Source: Desulfosporosinus acidiphilus SJ4
Lineage (GTDB): Bacteria > Bacillota > Desulfitobacteriia > Desulfitobacteriales > Desulfitobacteriaceae
Assembly: GCF_000255115.2 (NCBI RefSeq)
Contig: NC_018068.1
Span: forward strand, 2,017,977 to 2,081,976
DNA: 64,000 nucleotides
Reading direction: 5' to 3'
Shown: positions 34,969 through 44,330 of the stretch, in pieces
How positions within the stretch are numbered: the stretch's first letter is position 1
How the letters are laid out: each line of letters begins with the position of its first letter
Notes under the pieces: generated by a model
Databases searched by the model: none
What the model was told of the DNA's origin: nothing
The model's input: only the letters and a program-made list of their open reading frames with translations
Translations under genes and position numbers: made by a program

Positions 34969-35574
34969 ATGATTATCGGATATGCCAGGGTATCGACCAA
35001 AGGGCAATTGAAAGACGGTTATTCCTTGGAGGTACAACAACAAGAGATTCTCGGCAGATATGAAAATGCACGTGTAGAACTTGAGCAATTCACAGGTACT
35101 ACAACAGAACGCCCTGTATTCACCAAGCTAATTAGTGAGTTAACACAGGGAGATACCTTGGTTGTCTCTAAACTCGATAGATTAGCACGCAACACTGTTG
35201 AGGGCATCCAGATAGTACAAGAGCTATTCGATAAAGGAGTAGCTGTACACGTCTTAAATGTTGGTCTGCTTGAAAATACTACAATGGGCAAATTCTTTCT
35301 AACAACATTGCTTGCAGTTGCAGAGATGGAGCGGAACACCATTATAGAACGTACACAGACAGGTAAGGCCATTGCCAAAACAAAGGCAGGATTCAAGGAA
35401 GGTAGACCAAAGGAGTACACAGAAACACAGATAAACATGGCGTTAGATTTGTTAAAGGAAAATTCTTATACACAGGTGGCCAAGATGACTAGAATCAGCA
35501 AAGCGACACTGACCAGAGAGCAACGAAAGAGGAAAATGGAATTCGAGAAAAAAACAATTAGGAAGGAGCCTTAA
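34969..35574 (+). CDS. Serine recombinase (resolvase/invertase family)
   Basis: A 201-residue small serine recombinase. The N-terminal IIGYARVSTKGQ holds the catalytic Ser9; LVVSKLDRLAR and AVAEMERNTIIERTQTG are the other conserved segments. A C-terminal HTH (SYTQVAKMTRISKATLTRE) binds the crossover site. Length is normal. It may resolve multimers of the element or invert DNA. GAGG lies 9 nt before the ATG. The stop is 3 bp from the next gene, so both form an operon. Confidence 0.9.
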   Translation: MIIGYARVSTKGQLKDGYSLEVQQQEILGRYENARVELEQFTGTTTERPVFTKLISELTQGDTLVVSKLDRLARNTVEGIQIVQELFDKGVAVHVLNVGLLENTTMGKFFLTTLLAVAEMERNTIIERTQTGKAIAKTKAGFKEGRPKEYTETQINMALDLLKENSYTQVAKMTRISKATLTREQRKRKMEFEKKTIRKEP

Positions 35575-35577
35575 ACT

Positions 35578-36186
35578 ATGTTTCGATTTATTGATCAAGG
35601 AGAGGAAATCCCCTCCTCCAACTCTTTGCTTTTGCGCGATCTACAATCGGACGATTGGATCGCCGGTGACAGCCCCCGCGATCTCGTAGCAGGGTTTCTG
35701 CGTAATCCCCAATACAGCGAGATTGACGATGGTGCGGTAGCCGCGTATATGCGGAAACGTATGGGTGATGACTTGCGGGACAATGCTCCACTTGTATGGG
35801 GTCGCGTGTTTAAGACTAAGATATGCTTCAGTACCGATCGGGAGTTTTTGAAAGGCCTTGTTTTAAACGGTGTAGCGGCAATCTATGAACGTGGCGGGTC
35901 ATACCGGATACGGTCAGAGACACCAGAATTACCGCTGATCGAAAAACATTGCTCCAATTGTGCCTTTGACAAAGGTGATGAAAAATGTTCACAGTTTGAG
36001 GCTTGGGCTGATGATAATGGAGTTAATTGCATGGGTTACGCCCGTAAAGATTTTCCGTCTGACGACGCAGATTTGCTATTAGTCGATTACGGATATCCAG
36101 AAATATTCAAGGATAATTACTGGCAGCCATCCACGCCGGAGGAAATTAATGAGTTTTACCAGGACTCCGAAAATGAAGATGACTAG
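35578..36186 (+). CDS. Hypothetical protein cotranscribed with the recombinase (202 aa)
   Basis: ATG 35578 follows the resolvase stop by 3 bp and has AAGGAG at 9 nt. The 202-residue acidic protein has a central CSNCAFDKGDEKCSQF segment plus a later Cys (VNCMGYARKDFP), which may be a metal site of four cysteines. The N-terminal half contains RDLVAGFLRNPQYSEIDDGA. I recognise no family. The tight coupling suggests a role linked to recombination or element maintenance. Confidence 0.7.
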   Translation: MFRFIDQGEEIPSSNSLLLRDLQSDDWIAGDSPRDLVAGFLRNPQYSEIDDGAVAAYMRKRMGDDLRDNAPLVWGRVFKTKICFSTDREFLKGLVLNGVAAIYERGGSYRIRSETPELPLIEKHCSNCAFDKGDEKCSQFEAWADDNGVNCMGYARKDFPSDDADLLLVDYGYPEIFKDNYWQPSTPEEINEFYQDSENEDD

Positions 36187-36215
36187 AGAAGGGTTCAAGG
36201 CCCTTCTCTTTTTTT
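36185..36215 (+). terminator. Terminator of the recombinase operon
   Basis: A 9-bp perfect stem (AGAGAAGGG / CCCTTCTCT) with a 7-nt loop and a T run. It begins just inside the last codon of the upstream gene. Confidence 0.85.
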
Positions 36216-36216
36216 G

Positions 36217-36248
36217 CCCTCACTTTGTCCTCTAGTGTCCTCGCTTTG
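36217..36248 (+). repeat. Two outlying iteron-like copies
   Basis: CCTCACTTTGTCCTC and TCCTCGCTTTGTT resemble the GTCTCCACTTTGTC iterons found after the replication gene (39061-39500). The next 370 bp up to 36.6 kb are very AT-rich and hold no gene, so this may be a secondary control site for the replication gene. Confidence 0.4.
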
Positions 36249-36629
36249 TTAAACTATATTTATTTAATAAAAAATATCAAAAAGTAGTCAACAACTCCTA
36301 GGAGCCGTTTTAAGGATTTTTTTGCTTGCAGGGGTATTGTAACACCTAAAGTGATGTTTTAATGGCTTAGAAGGGCAATTCTGTGGTTGTGGTGGCAATA
36401 TTATGGATTTATTGGCTGTTGTTTATAGTTTAGCAATATTTTATCATATATTATTACGTTTAATGACAATAATAATGGTAGTGATATTTTATCAAATAGA
36501 ATATTAAGCTTAATATTTAAAAATGTCTCTTAAATAATTTAAACTTATTGTAACGGTCTGTTGTATTTTTTAAAAATATGCTTTAATATAAAAATATAAA
36601 TTAATATAACCAGAATGGAGTGAAAAACA

Positions 36630-36809
36630 ATGATCATGACTAAAAACCAACTGTTAAAGGAATTCCACATCTCTCGACCTACTTTGAGAAAACTCGAAGT
36701 GGATGGCCTCCCCCGGATGCAGATAGGTACAAGTCGTAGTTTCAGGTACGATGTAGATGAGGTGAAGGCATATCTCAAACAAAAAGCCAAACAACCCTCG
36801 GTCACTTAA
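36630..36809 (+). CDS. Small HTH_17 DNA-binding protein (59 aa)
   Basis: ATG 36630 has ATGGAGTG upstream. The 59-residue protein is a single helix-turn-helix of the excisionase/MerR type (KNQLLKEFHISRPTLRKLEV followed by the wing GTSRSFRYDVDEVKAYL). It lies directly before the replication gene and is probably its local regulator or an accessory origin-binding protein. Confidence 0.7.
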   Translation: MIMTKNQLLKEFHISRPTLRKLEVDGLPRMQIGTSRSFRYDVDEVKAYLKQKAKQPSVT

Positions 36810-36882
36810 AAGACCGGGGGTTGAAGTGTTTTTTGAGGGAAGTGATATTATTTAATATTATCTAACTTTAGGACAAAAATAA

Positions 36883-36901
36883 AAGACCGTTGGCAGCGGT
36901 C
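36883..36901 (+). promoter_or_regulatory. Hairpin in the leader of the replication gene
   Basis: AGACCG pairs with CGGTCT around a 7-nt loop, ending just before the ribosome binding site of the DUF927 gene. There is no T run, so it looks like a translational control hairpin, not a terminator. Confidence 0.4.
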
Positions 36902-36912
36902 TCACAGAAAGG

Positions 36913-39057
36913 ATGTATGTACTCATGAGTAATGATACCACTGTAAGCGCAAATGGTCAATCCCAACACCAATTATCGGGGATTCGCCGTTGTGTTACCG
37001 GCGGTGACGAAATTGCCGAGGCGATCCAAGCAGTAGCAAGTTTAGACGAACTAAAGTCAATTATAAAAAATAATGTAACGCTGATTAACAAAATTCGGTC
37101 ATTTTGTCGGCGAGAAAATATTACAAGTATGAATGCCATCCTGAGAGATATCGGAAGAATGTGGAAACAATTTGTAGATTTAACCGATGATCCGGAATTT
37201 CACCGTTTCCAAGACTTTATGTTGGATTTACTCAGCAATAACGAAGAAAGGAATTATTTAGGCATTTTATTTGTTGAATATTTGGGGTATGTCAAAGCTG
37301 AAAAAAACCTCGAACGTGGTGAACCAGTTAAACCATTTTACCCAAATGCGACCATTGATATCCCCGATGATTTAACATTGCCTAGTATTTTATACTCAAT
37401 TGATAACCGAGGAGGAGTTTGGCGGCAAAACTCGTTGATTTGTAGCGGTGCGCTCATAATTACTAAACGAATAATTTCCTTGGACGATGAAAGGTATACT
37501 TATGAATTGGCGTTTCAAACCGAAATAGGGAAATGGGCAACAGCTAAAATACCGTCCGATTATTTGTCAGACTCCAAAAAATTCACACCGTATATTGGTT
37601 ATGGAATTCAGGTTGGAACTAATACAATAAAGGCTGCGATGGAATATCTTTCGGCTTTTACTCATTCAAATGGTGATAACATACCCACTGTCCAAGGAAC
37701 ATCTCATTTGGGATGGAATAAAGACAAAATATTAATCGACACCCAAAACCCAAATTTAGAAATCATTGTGGAACCACATTTAAACCCAACCCTTAAAGCT
37801 ATTATCTCTAAGGGGACTTTGGACGAATGGGTCGAGAATGTCTTTAATATTGCAATGGAAGATCGGACCAATGGGAAGTTTTTATTGGGGCTTTGTTCAA
37901 CACTAGGGTCGCTTTTCCTTGAACCGCTGGGCAGGCCAAACGGCTGGTTTTTGCACCTTCATGGAGCATCGCGCAGCGGGAAATCGACCACGATGAAAGC
38001 TATTGCGTCGGCGATTGGCTATCCCATTAATCAGGGTGTTTGGCGGTCGTGGGACAATACGAAGGTTTACCTCGAACGATATTGTGCCTTCATGGGTTCG
38101 ATCGGGGTGTTCCTCGACGAAGCTAAAGCCGAAATGAAAAATATCATTCAGGAAACTGTTTATATGATAGCCAATGGTATGGGTAGAGGGCGCGGAACGG
38201 TCGGTGGCGTAGCGCAAACTTTAACTTGGAAGTTAAATGTTGTTTCAACCGGTGAGTTTGACCTTAAAGAAACGGCCAATCAAGAGGGTTTTGAAAATCG
38301 GATTATAAGTTTAACACCAAAGCCTGGGTGTTCGTTTTTTAAAAATGGCAACTGTACGGCCACAATCCTTGAGGATAACATGGGGAAATATTATGGCACA
38401 TTAATAAAAGCGTATGCACCATTGGTCGAGGATTTAGGGCAGGACGAAATTGTTATCAGGTTTAAAGAGGCTAAAAACCTACTTCTGGCAAGACTCGATG
38501 ACGAACATAAACAATCCGGTAGGGTCCACACATTTTTGGATTATTTCTCGATAATGTTAGTTGCTTTAGATCTTTTTATGGCCAAGATATTAATATTGGA
38601 GCCCGAGCAAACCCATGATTATTTTGAAGTTTTTTTGATCGAGTTTGACGAGTTTCTGGGTGGCATTGTTGAAACGCGAGAGGACCGGTCCGAAAAGGTA
38701 GTGAATGCAATACGTTCGTTGTTTTTTTGCAACCGATCAAAGTTTAAGGCAGATGGTAAGGGATTTGAACCGTCAGTCGGAGGCTGGTGGGGTAAAATTA
38801 TCTCCATTGACCAGAACTCGGTGACGGTGGGAATTAGGCCAGAAATTGTTGTAGACCAATTAAAACGCTCTGGGTACTCAGTGTCAGAATTTGAGCGGGC
38901 GGCAATTGCGAGTGGTGAGTTCATCCGCTGCGGGGATAAAAAACACATGCTGCCAGAATTCAACATCAACGGCGGGAAAATCCGTGGCTACAAGCTGAAG
39001 TTCGAGGCAAAGGCAGAGGAAGAGGAAGTGACAGACCAAAAAGACAAGAAAAAATAA
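36913..39057 (+). CDS. DUF927-domain ATPase, probable replication protein
   Basis: A 714-residue protein with the DUF927 helicase-like core: SILYSIDNRGGVWRQN, TSHLGWNKDKILID, Walker A HGASRSGKSTTMKAIA and VFLDEAKAEMKNIIQ as Walker B region, then an ANGMGRGRGTV loop. DUF927 proteins are phage- or plasmid-borne and act with primase/helicase functions. The location directly upstream of opposed iteron arrays argues that it is the initiator or helicase of an element origin. The start may be ATG 36913 or 36925; AAAGGA is too close to the first and somewhat far from the second. Confidence 0.75.
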   Translation: MYVLMSNDTTVSANGQSQHQLSGIRRCVTGGDEIAEAIQAVASLDELKSIIKNNVTLINKIRSFCRRENITSMNAILRDIGRMWKQFVDLTDDPEFHRFQDFMLDLLSNNEERNYLGILFVEYLGYVKAEKNLERGEPVKPFYPNATIDIPDDLTLPSILYSIDNRGGVWRQNSLICSGALIITKRIISLDDERYTYELAFQTEIGKWATAKIPSDYLSDSKKFTPYIGYGIQVGTNTIKAAMEYLSAFTHSNGDNIPTVQGTSHLGWNKDKILIDTQNPNLEIIVEPHLNPTLKAIISKGTLDEWVENVFNIAMEDRTNGKFLLGLCSTLGSLFLEPLGRPNGWFLHLHGASRSGKSTTMKAIASAIGYPINQGVWRSWDNTKVYLERYCAFMGSIGVFLDEAKAEMKNIIQETVYMIANGMGRGRGTVGGVAQTLTWKLNVVSTGEFDLKETANQEGFENRIISLTPKPGCSFFKNGNCTATILEDNMGKYYGTLIKAYAPLVEDLGQDEIVIRFKEAKNLLLARLDDEHKQSGRVHTFLDYFSIMLVALDLFMAKILILEPEQTHDYFEVFLIEFDEFLGGIVETREDRSEKVVNAIRSLFFCNRSKFKADGKGFEPSVGGWWGKIISIDQNSVTVGIRPEIVVDQLKRSGYSVSEFERAAIASGEFIRCGDKKHMLPEFNINGGKIRGYKLKFEAKAEEEEVTDQKDKKK

Positions 39058-39060
39058 AGT

Positions 39061-39500
39061 GTCTCCACTTTGTCAACTCTTTTTTCGTTTCGTCTCCACT
39101 TTGTCATCATTTTTTTGTGTGTTATCTCCACTTTTTCACGTTTTGTCTCCACCTTTGTCTCCACTTTTGTCACATACGTAAAGAGCTGAAACCCAACAGC
39201 CACGAGGGTTTCAGCTCTTTGTTGTTTATTTTGTCTCCACTTTGTCCACCTTTTCGAGAATATATACTATATATTTTTCGATGTGCAAATAACCCCTAAA
39301 GTATATCCTAAATCAAAACAGTGGACAAAGTGGAGACAGTGGAGACCTAATTATAGCTGAAACCCCTATGGGAGTGAGCTTGTGGCGTTTTAATTGATGT
39401 GACAAAAGTGGAGATAAAACCTTAAAAAGTGGAGACAAAACTGTGACAAAGTGGAGATATAGAATGACAAAGTGAGGACACAAAATGACAAAGTGGAGAC
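39061..39500. repeat. Opposed iteron arrays, likely replication origin
   Basis: Six copies of GTCTCCACTTTGTC or close variants run forward (39061, 39092, 39124, 39145, 39157, 39233). About six run in the reverse complement GACAAAGTGGAGAC (39324, 39401, 39424, 39445, 39466, 39487). Between the two arms is an AT-rich core (39247-39320, including ATATATACTATATA). The forward arm is interrupted by a terminator hairpin at 39182-39219 (AGAGCTGAAACC with its complement). The plan, iterons of opposite orientation around an AT-rich stretch next to a replication gene, fits an origin. Confidence 0.7.
39182..39222 (+). terminator. Terminator within the iteron region
   Basis: A 12-bp stem, AGAGCTGAAACC (from 39183) with GGTTTCAGCTCT (to 39218), runs into TTGTTGTTTATTTTG. 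It should end the transcript of the DUF927 gene. Confidence 0.7.
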
Positions 39501-39501
39501 A

Positions 39502-39556
39502 TAACAACAATAACAACAACAACAACAACAATAATAATAATAATAATAATAATAAT
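39502..39556 (+). repeat. Trinucleotide microsatellite (AAC)n-(AAT)n
   Basis: About 55 bp of uninterrupted triplets, first ACA/AAC-type and then TAA-type, directly after the last iteron. Such long triplet runs are unusual in bacteria and could unwind easily or vary in length. The 500 bp that follow (to 40.05 kb) show no gene I can support. Confidence 0.85.
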
Positions 39557-40059
39557 ATCTTTTGCGGAAAATTTTCCCAATTTATTACAGCGATTTTTTG
39601 TGGCCTTTTTTCCTAACCCCTCACCCAAGGTCAATCGCAGTATGTTTGTGGTCTTTTATCCCTCTCTCATCGCCACGCAATCGCCCTTCGGCCCTCCAGG
39701 GTACGAATATACCACCACACCGCTCGAACTCGATCTCAGAGCAAAACGCGCAATTTGTCGAACCTGAAAGCGTTGGTGCAGGCTGGTTTCAGAGATAGAT
39801 AGATTTCATGGTCTGGTATTTTTGTTTTATCTTGGATTATTTCCGGGACCTTAGGAGGGAATAGAGGAAAGGTGTAGAAGTTTAATGAAGATACTCCTTT
39901 CGCCGAAGAATGAATGTGTAGCTGCGTGGACATAACCACTTTGTTAGTAGGATAGACGTGACTAAGGGCTAATTCAGAGTGGCCCGAATGTCTATAACTG
40001 GAAGTTGGAGATGTCATAATAAGTTATGCCCACAGCGAATTCGTAGGGGCTAAAAAGAA

Positions 40060-40560
40060 TATTTCTCGATATTAACTTGTAAACAAAACTCCTATCTAAA
40101 CAAAAACCGGCTAACGCCGGAGGGTCTAAAACGGACTGAAAGTCCAGGTAAGGCTAAAGCCTGCTAAAAGCTACCTTTGGCTAAATACCAACTGAAGTAC
40201 GTAACTGAAACTCGCGTTTCAATTTTGAAGTTATCTTCGTCACCGTCTGTTTACTGATTTTCGATATAGTCTCTAATTATCTGATCTGTGACAGTGCCAA
40301 CTGTTGCACAAAAATACCCTCGTGCCCACAAATGTTGACCCCAATTTCGCTTTTTAAAATTAGGGAATTCTTCTTGAAGTAATCTTGATGATCGCCTCTT
40401 GAGATACTGTGCTAACTTTGATGATGAAAGCTGAGGCAGACACTCGATTAGAAGACCGTATGGCTACCTTTTTGATAGTCGGCCATATCATTCACCTCTT
40501 AGATGAATGATATATTCCAGCTGATCCTATAGTAATCATGCTAAAGCTGGCGAAGGTTTT
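40060..40560 (-). mobile_element. IS200/IS605-family remnant
   Basis: The remains of tnpA (below) are flanked on the left by a hairpin-rich end with three subterminal stems: CCGG..CCGG near 40111, GGACT..AGTCC near 40134 and AGGCT..AGCCT near 40153. This is typical of single-stranded transposons recognised by TnpA. On the right, a 9-bp palindrome near 40488-40515 precedes the tnpA start. Boundaries are approximate. Confidence 0.6.
40251..40486 (-). pseudogene. tnpA: tnpA (HUH Y1 transposase) with internal deletion
   Basis: The gene starts at ATG 40486 (AGAGGTG upstream) as MADYQKGSHTVF, the normal N-terminus of IS200-type TnpA, and then meets a stop. The C-terminal half appears in another frame: KLAQYLKRRSSRLLQEEFP, NWGQHLWARGYFCATVGTVT and a stop at 40251. 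About 50-60 codons that include the HUH motif are missing, so the enzyme is inactive. Read with family knowledge of TnpA. Confidence 0.8.
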
Positions 40561-40653
40561 GACCTGGCACTTGGAAAATAAAATATAAACGACATACTGA
40601 CCGTGAAAAACGTTAGACCCATAAACACGAGTAAAACTTAAGGAGGGTAAATT

Positions 40654-41496
40654 TTGAAAAAAGAAAGTGCTAAGGGTTTGTGGAAAGCATCAAATAAAAT
40701 GGAGTTTTCGGCGAATCTGACAATTTCAGAAATGCTTGCTCCTTATAACAAGCCTATAGAAAACTGTTATGAATGCGGCGTCGAAGTTCCAACATTACCT
40801 TGTAAACGTTCAAAAGAAATAGACCTCTTATTATCTGCATTGTTTTTAAAGCGTTCGCTAACTGATTTGAGAGCCATTTGGCTTCTTTTGTTACAAGGTT
40901 ATACTTCACAGGCAGGATCAATAGCTGCTGCAACTTTTGAAAATGCCCTAATGTCTTCGTGTATAGCCGGAGATCTTGGACGGGCAGAAAAGTTAAGTAA
41001 ATCTGAAACGGGAGAATCACCTTGGAAGGTCGTTGACTTATGCAAGATAATGGCAAAACAGTCGGAAATAGAGGCAAAAATTATTAATAAACCGTATTCG
41101 CAAGCTAATTTTGAAATTGAATGGATGGAATTATACGGTTCTTATAAATGGTTGTGCAAGATTAAGCATCCAACAATTCCGTCAACTTTACATGATGCAT
41201 TTGCTGCATCGGTTAAATCTGAAGAATATGTTGTAATGGCGGTTCCAGATTTAAGACCTGATGATTTACCAAATAAATTTACTATTTTATCAATAACGAT
41301 AAGTAGAATTCATGCGGCGATAAGGAATTTTGCATTTTCTTGTGAATTGAATTATGAAGATGATAGAGTACAGAAATGGTTACAAGGATTTAATTCAATT
41401 ATCCCGGCGAGCATTGAAGCTTACAAATCATTAGGAGATTTGCAGTTACCGTTTACGATTGAAAATTCACAATTGTCAAAAAAATTCCAAGCATAG
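40654..41496 (+). CDS. Hypothetical protein (280 aa)
   Basis: TTG 40654 follows AAGGAGG at 7 nt. The 280-residue protein is helical: a region with LLLSALFLKRSLTDLRAIWL, then YTSQAGSIAAATFENALMSS, and a YGSYKWLCKIKHPTIPS segment. The pattern resembles HEPN-like abortive-infection or DUF5677-type helical proteins, but I cannot assign a family safely. It is AT-rich, monocistronic and on the same strand as the cassette genes that follow; the first boundary-type sequence (GTTAACGCTG..ATTATCG) comes 20 bp after its stop. Confidence 0.6.
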   Translation: MKKESAKGLWKASNKMEFSANLTISEMLAPYNKPIENCYECGVEVPTLPCKRSKEIDLLLSALFLKRSLTDLRAIWLLLLQGYTSQAGSIAAATFENALMSSCIAGDLGRAEKLSKSETGESPWKVVDLCKIMAKQSEIEAKIINKPYSQANFEIEWMELYGSYKWLCKIKHPTIPSTLHDAFAASVKSEEYVVMAVPDLRPDDLPNKFTILSITISRIHAAIRNFAFSCELNYEDDRVQKWLQGFNSIIPASIEAYKSLGDLQLPFTIENSQLSKKFQA

Positions 41497-41646
41497 GGAA
41501 ATTCATGGGGTAAGTTAACGCTGTCCAATAGTGTATTATCGATAAGTATGATACCCTAATGTTTATTTGGGTATTTGGGTTTGTAGCTATTTTATCTGCA
41601 AAGAATAACATGAATTTGGAGTATGTTGAAAACAGGAGAAATGTCT

Positions 41647-43038
41647 ATGCTTGATAAGCGTTGTATATATTGTGACACTGATAATGATTTATCCGAATCA
41701 GACATTATCCCAGATGCACTCACTAATGCAAGAATAACTAATAAAAATGTTTGCCGAGTTGATCACAATAATAAATTCAGCGATATGTTTGAGAGCAAAG
41801 TTATTGAAGCTCTTTCTTTTATTACTAACGAATTAGATATAAAGTCGAGCAAGGGGAAAAATTATGCTCGATACGCAGCAACTGTTAAAATTGATGATGT
41901 TGATTATGAAACTTATATCTCGTCTGAAAAAGACTTATTTAACGGACGTGTCCTAAAGTCTGCTGATAAGAAATTTCTTATGAGTTCCCTTGAACGAGCA
42001 AATGAAATAGCGAAAGATCAGAGTAAAGTTAAACCAATAGATATAAATACACTTGTTATTGAAAAAACAGTAAATGTCAACTTAGAAATATATTTTGATC
42101 CTGCAATATTTCGTTTGGCGGCTAAAATCGCTTTTGAATGGTATTGTGCAAAAAATAGTGTATCTGGGTATCATGATGATTTCGACAATATTATATCTTT
42201 TATTAATACCGGTAATTGTGAAAGTCCTGTAAGTATTGTTCAAAATTCTAAAATTTATGATTTTGTGGGCAATCAAATCAACTTTGGAAGTCACTGCCTG
42301 CTTTCCTTTCAAGACAAGCAAAACAGAATAAATGTTATTGTTAATCTTTTCGGTATCGTTATGTATAAAGTTATTGTCTGTAATCACACTCCTGAATTTT
42401 GCACTAACAATTTGATATACCAAGAACTATGCACAGATTCCTCGCGTAAAGAAATTATTAATCAGTCGCTAATGGATACAGAGAGAACCTATCAAGAATA
42501 TCTAACCAGCGACGCGCATTTTATCCCTGTTAAACTGCCAAATGGGATAACATTTATGCTACCAGCAGAAATACCTGAAGTTGATATTCTATTATACATG
42601 TTTGTTTGTAATGCTGTGAGGGGTTTTCAAGAAATAAACGACGAAACTGTAACCCCTAATAAAACAATAATAGACATTCTTTTAAAAAACATCAGCAGAA
42701 TAACTGAAGCCGCTTTACTTCACAAGAAATCCATAAAAAGATTTGTTAAAGAACATTTTAAGGCTGGGCATAAACCCAATAAGATTAACCCAGCATCCAG
42801 TAACAAAAAAGACATCTTTATGCTTTATATTCTAATGGTTATCGGGAAAAGTGGAGTTAAAAAAATAGATGATAATGCATTGCAGCAAATCGCCAAGGGT
42901 GCTTTCAATATTGGTGCTAACGAAGAGATCCTTATTAGCGATGAATTAGTAGAGAAACTTAAAATAGGAATATTAGAAACACTTGAATATTCATCGTTGA
43001 TAGAACAGGGAGCAACAATAATTGAACAATGGGAGTAA
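41647..43038 (+). CDS. HNH-like zinc protein (463 aa), hypothetical
   Basis: ATG 41647 has AGGAG 8 nt upstream (two earlier in-frame ATGs are less well placed). The N-terminus CIYCDTDNDLSESDIIPDAL plus VDHNNKFSDMFE looks like an HNH-type treble clef of the kind found in restriction-like proteins (CxxC, then DH..NN). The remaining 380 residues are alpha/beta and unrecognised. It could be a nuclease of a defence cassette. The 675-bp gap after it holds an antisense gene fragment and no other supported gene. Confidence 0.55.
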   Translation: MLDKRCIYCDTDNDLSESDIIPDALTNARITNKNVCRVDHNNKFSDMFESKVIEALSFITNELDIKSSKGKNYARYAATVKIDDVDYETYISSEKDLFNGRVLKSADKKFLMSSLERANEIAKDQSKVKPIDINTLVIEKTVNVNLEIYFDPAIFRLAAKIAFEWYCAKNSVSGYHDDFDNIISFINTGNCESPVSIVQNSKIYDFVGNQINFGSHCLLSFQDKQNRINVIVNLFGIVMYKVIVCNHTPEFCTNNLIYQELCTDSSRKEIINQSLMDTERTYQEYLTSDAHFIPVKLPNGITFMLPAEIPEVDILLYMFVCNAVRGFQEINDETVTPNKTIIDILLKNISRITEAALLHKKSIKRFVKEHFKAGHKPNKINPASSNKKDIFMLYILMVIGKSGVKKIDDNALQQIAKGAFNIGANEEILISDELVEKLKIGILETLEYSSLIEQGATIIEQWE

Positions 43039-43119
43039 TTCTTTTTGGTGATTGACTGACAGTACCCGAAAACAACTTCGGGCACCGGCAAAAGGATGGA
43101 GCATGTGAAACTTCCAGGA

Positions 43120-43251
43120 TTATGATATGCCCATTAGGTTAAAACTGGATACCGTCTGTCCAAAATCACTGACATAAATGGCCAGCCGTTTGTAACGTTC
43201 ATTGAATGACCTCCAATGAGTAAATTTACGGCGGGCCTCCTGTAGATGCAT
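43120..43251 (-). pseudogene. C-terminal gene fragment (43 codons)
   Basis: On the minus strand an ATG at 43251 opens a protein-like frame, MHLQEARRKFTHWRSFNERY then KRLAIYVSDFGQTVSS, ending at 43120. It probably is the end of a longer, lost gene; protein-like traces continue upstream in other frames. Family unknown. It is the only minus-strand coding trace among the cassette genes. Confidence 0.35.
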
Positions 43252-43743
43252 TAATCTATCCTACGTGCTCATGGCAACAATTTGTGGTGCAAGCAGGAAG
43301 CCTTGATCAGTCTATAACATCGGGCTAATAGCACCAAGACACTTCGACCTTATGCCACTGCAAAAGTATTTCCACTAGAACCCAGTTTTCATTCATTTGA
43401 TGGTGCGGCACGAAGGCCACATGGAGGTCTATAATGCGAATGTGAAAATTACAGTAAATCGATGAAAACGGGAGTAAATTGAACCCTTACATTTAGGTAA
43501 AAACACGCTGCCAGCCTGCAAAAGGGTAGAAATCAAAAACACTTAAATTGTCACTCACGGTCAGATATGGTCCAAAATGAGGAATTTACTTTTTCATAAA
43601 TATGCGTAATGTTGGTGATAGGACCCAAGGAGTAAAATAAAGGTAAATATTGCATTACTGCCGAATGATTTCGAAGTTCGTTAAAATTGTTATAGGCTAT
43701 GTTCGGATTCTAAATGACTTCGAGATGTTGGGGAGGATTTGTT

Positions 43744-44214
43744 TTGAATACGATCTTGCTACGCTCAGAGAAAATGAGGTTTCATACCAACATGAGACTG
43801 GTATTCGAGGCTATCGGGAATAGGCAGCTCGAATTTAATTGGTTAGTCACCAGCCTAGAATGTAATCAGTACCCCGTCGATCTACTGAAACAAAACGTTG
43901 TATGGATTACTGGGGAAGAACTCACCGATATGGTTTTGAAGTATGACATTCAATTTATTTGGGGAGTTTTCTCTGCATTCAGGAAAGGTATTACTTTTGA
44001 CCCTGAAAACTTGGCGGTAAAACCCTATGCCGACGGTAATTCTAATTTTTGGGTTAAAAAGCCTACAATTCAGCATCCCCTTGCTACAGCAGAGATCGTT
44101 TGTTTCGATTCAACCCTAACATTACTTCTTAGCAAAGATGACGACTTATCTATTAGATTCCGAAACTACTTTAAGGAAGCGATTGATCTAATCTACTATA
44201 ATTCCAAGCAATAA
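43744..44214 (+). CDS. Hypothetical protein (156 aa), cassette-type gene
   Basis: TTG 43744 has GGGGAGG about 8 nt upstream and lies 50 bp after a boundary motif. The product is a soluble alpha/beta protein: MRFHTNMRLVFEAIGNRQLE, FNWLVTSLECN, IQFIWGVFSAFRKG and a C-terminal helix with FRNYFKEAIDLIYYN. It may belong to a Firmicutes DUF (DUF2691-like), but I am not certain. No catalytic motif is evident. Confidence 0.6.
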   Translation: MNTILLRSEKMRFHTNMRLVFEAIGNRQLEFNWLVTSLECNQYPVDLLKQNVVWITGEELTDMVLKYDIQFIWGVFSAFRKGITFDPENLAVKPYADGNSNFWVKKPTIQHPLATAEIVCFDSTLTLLLSKDDDLSIRFRNYFKEAIDLIYYNSKQ

Positions 44215-44330
44215 ACCCGTTATTCAAACAAAGGCTGGGTGCCCTTTTCATAACGCTCTTTATAGGACGCAAGCTAGGAGTAAAATCAATATAAAATATC
44301 AAAGGGCCATGTCACTGAAGGGGGACAAAC

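Noticed and set aside
39562-39798. 78-codon frame after the microsatellite
   Set aside because: No start signal, an odd composition, and a position in the origin-flanking region; no support for a gene.
43100-43145. A further cassette-boundary motif (CCCATTAGGTTAAAACTGG)
   Set aside because: It lies inside a minus-strand protein-like frame (VSSFNLMGIS) and lacks the flanking CATAT pattern, so it is better explained as coding remnant.
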